Source: an uncultured Veillonella sp.
Lineage (GTDB): Bacteria; Bacillota; Negativicutes; Veillonellales; Veillonellaceae
Assembly: GCF_934230905.1 (NCBI RefSeq)
Contig: NZ_CAKQFJ010000050.1
Location: 1 to 6,072, forward strand
Direction: 5' to 3'
Length of the DNA: 6,072 bases
Numbering within the stretch: position 1 is the first letter of the stretch; each line of letters starts with the position of its first letter. The position numbers were made by a program, and so were the translations under genes. Positions 5,993 to 6,072 of the stretch are shown here, piece by piece. The notes under the pieces are model-generated. The model was not told the DNA's origin and ran no database searches. It was given only the letters and a program-made list of their open reading frames with translations.

Positions 5993-6021
5993 ATTGTATC
6001 CTATAATCGAAAATTTACCAA
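5993..6021 (-). promoter_or_regulatory. Promoter of the D-2-hydroxyacid dehydrogenase gene
   Basis: On the minus strand TTGGTA (6016-6021; 4 of 6) and TACAAT (5993-5998; 5 of 6) are separated by exactly 17 bp. Transcription would start near 5986, giving a leader of about 70 nt. Two direct GATAC repeats (5985-5989 and 5996-6000), 11 bp apart, flank the start side of the -10 box and could be a regulator site. The rest of the leader (5915-5985) shows nothing recognisable. Confidence 0.6.
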
Positions 6022-6043
6022 AATTCATAGTAAACTATAAATC

Positions 6044-6072
6044 AAAAAGAGTCCTAAAAGCATTATGCTTCT
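6044..6072 (-). terminator. Partial terminator of an upstream gene, cut by the window edge
   Basis: Entering at the right edge on the minus strand, AGAAGCAT can pair with ATGCTTTT (one G-U pair). This is followed by AGGACTC and a run of five T (6044-6048). The pattern looks like the loop-side half and right arm of a longer hairpin whose left arm (expected GAGTCCT) would lie just beyond 6072. It implies a minus-strand gene ending upstream. Confidence 0.5.

Overview
All six genes in this window lie on the minus strand and read from high to low coordinates. The AT-rich DNA, the strong GGAGG-type ribosome binding sites, a short-chain flavodoxin very like the classical Megasphaera elsdenii protein, and a DUF3793-flavodoxin gene pair all suggest an anaerobic member of the Negativicutes (Firmicutes with an outer membrane). 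Veillonella or a close relative is the best guess. This is inferred from protein resemblance and was not searched.

Layout in the direction of transcription. From 6072 to about 6044 is what looks like the end of a terminator from an upstream gene outside the window. A promoter (5993-6021) then drives a GhrB/GRHPR-type D-2-hydroxyacid dehydrogenase (5914-4865). After a 69-98 bp gap comes glnS, encoding glutaminyl-tRNA synthetase (4780-3092), which ends at a strong GC-rich terminator (3059-3083). The U-tract of that terminator runs almost directly into the ribosome binding site of a small secreted protein of unknown function (3041-2415), leaving no room for a promoter between them. Next, a sigma-A type promoter whose -35 box is covered by a near-consensus Fur box (2367-2381) drives a two-gene operon: a cysteine-rich DUF3793 protein (2284-1718) and a flavodoxin (1707-1288). 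The operon ends at a good terminator (1230-1266). Finally, a separate promoter (1190-1218) drives a RuBisCO-like protein (1160 to beyond the left edge of the window).

How the genes fit together. The dehydrogenase, glnS and the secreted-protein gene look like neighbours rather than a pathway. The DUF3793-flavodoxin pair is a real functional unit. Its Fur-box promoter fits the known use of flavodoxin as an iron-free substitute for ferredoxin under iron limitation, and it places DUF3793 in that same response. The RuBisCO-like protein is the most interesting gene. It keeps the lysine equivalents of RuBisCO K175 and K201, but has H in place of metal ligand E204 and lacks R295, K334 and S379. It therefore cannot be a CO2-fixing enzyme and must act on another substrate. 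Its partner genes, if any, lie beyond position 1.

No RNA genes, CRISPR arrays, insertion sequences or stretches over 300 bases without a gene were seen.
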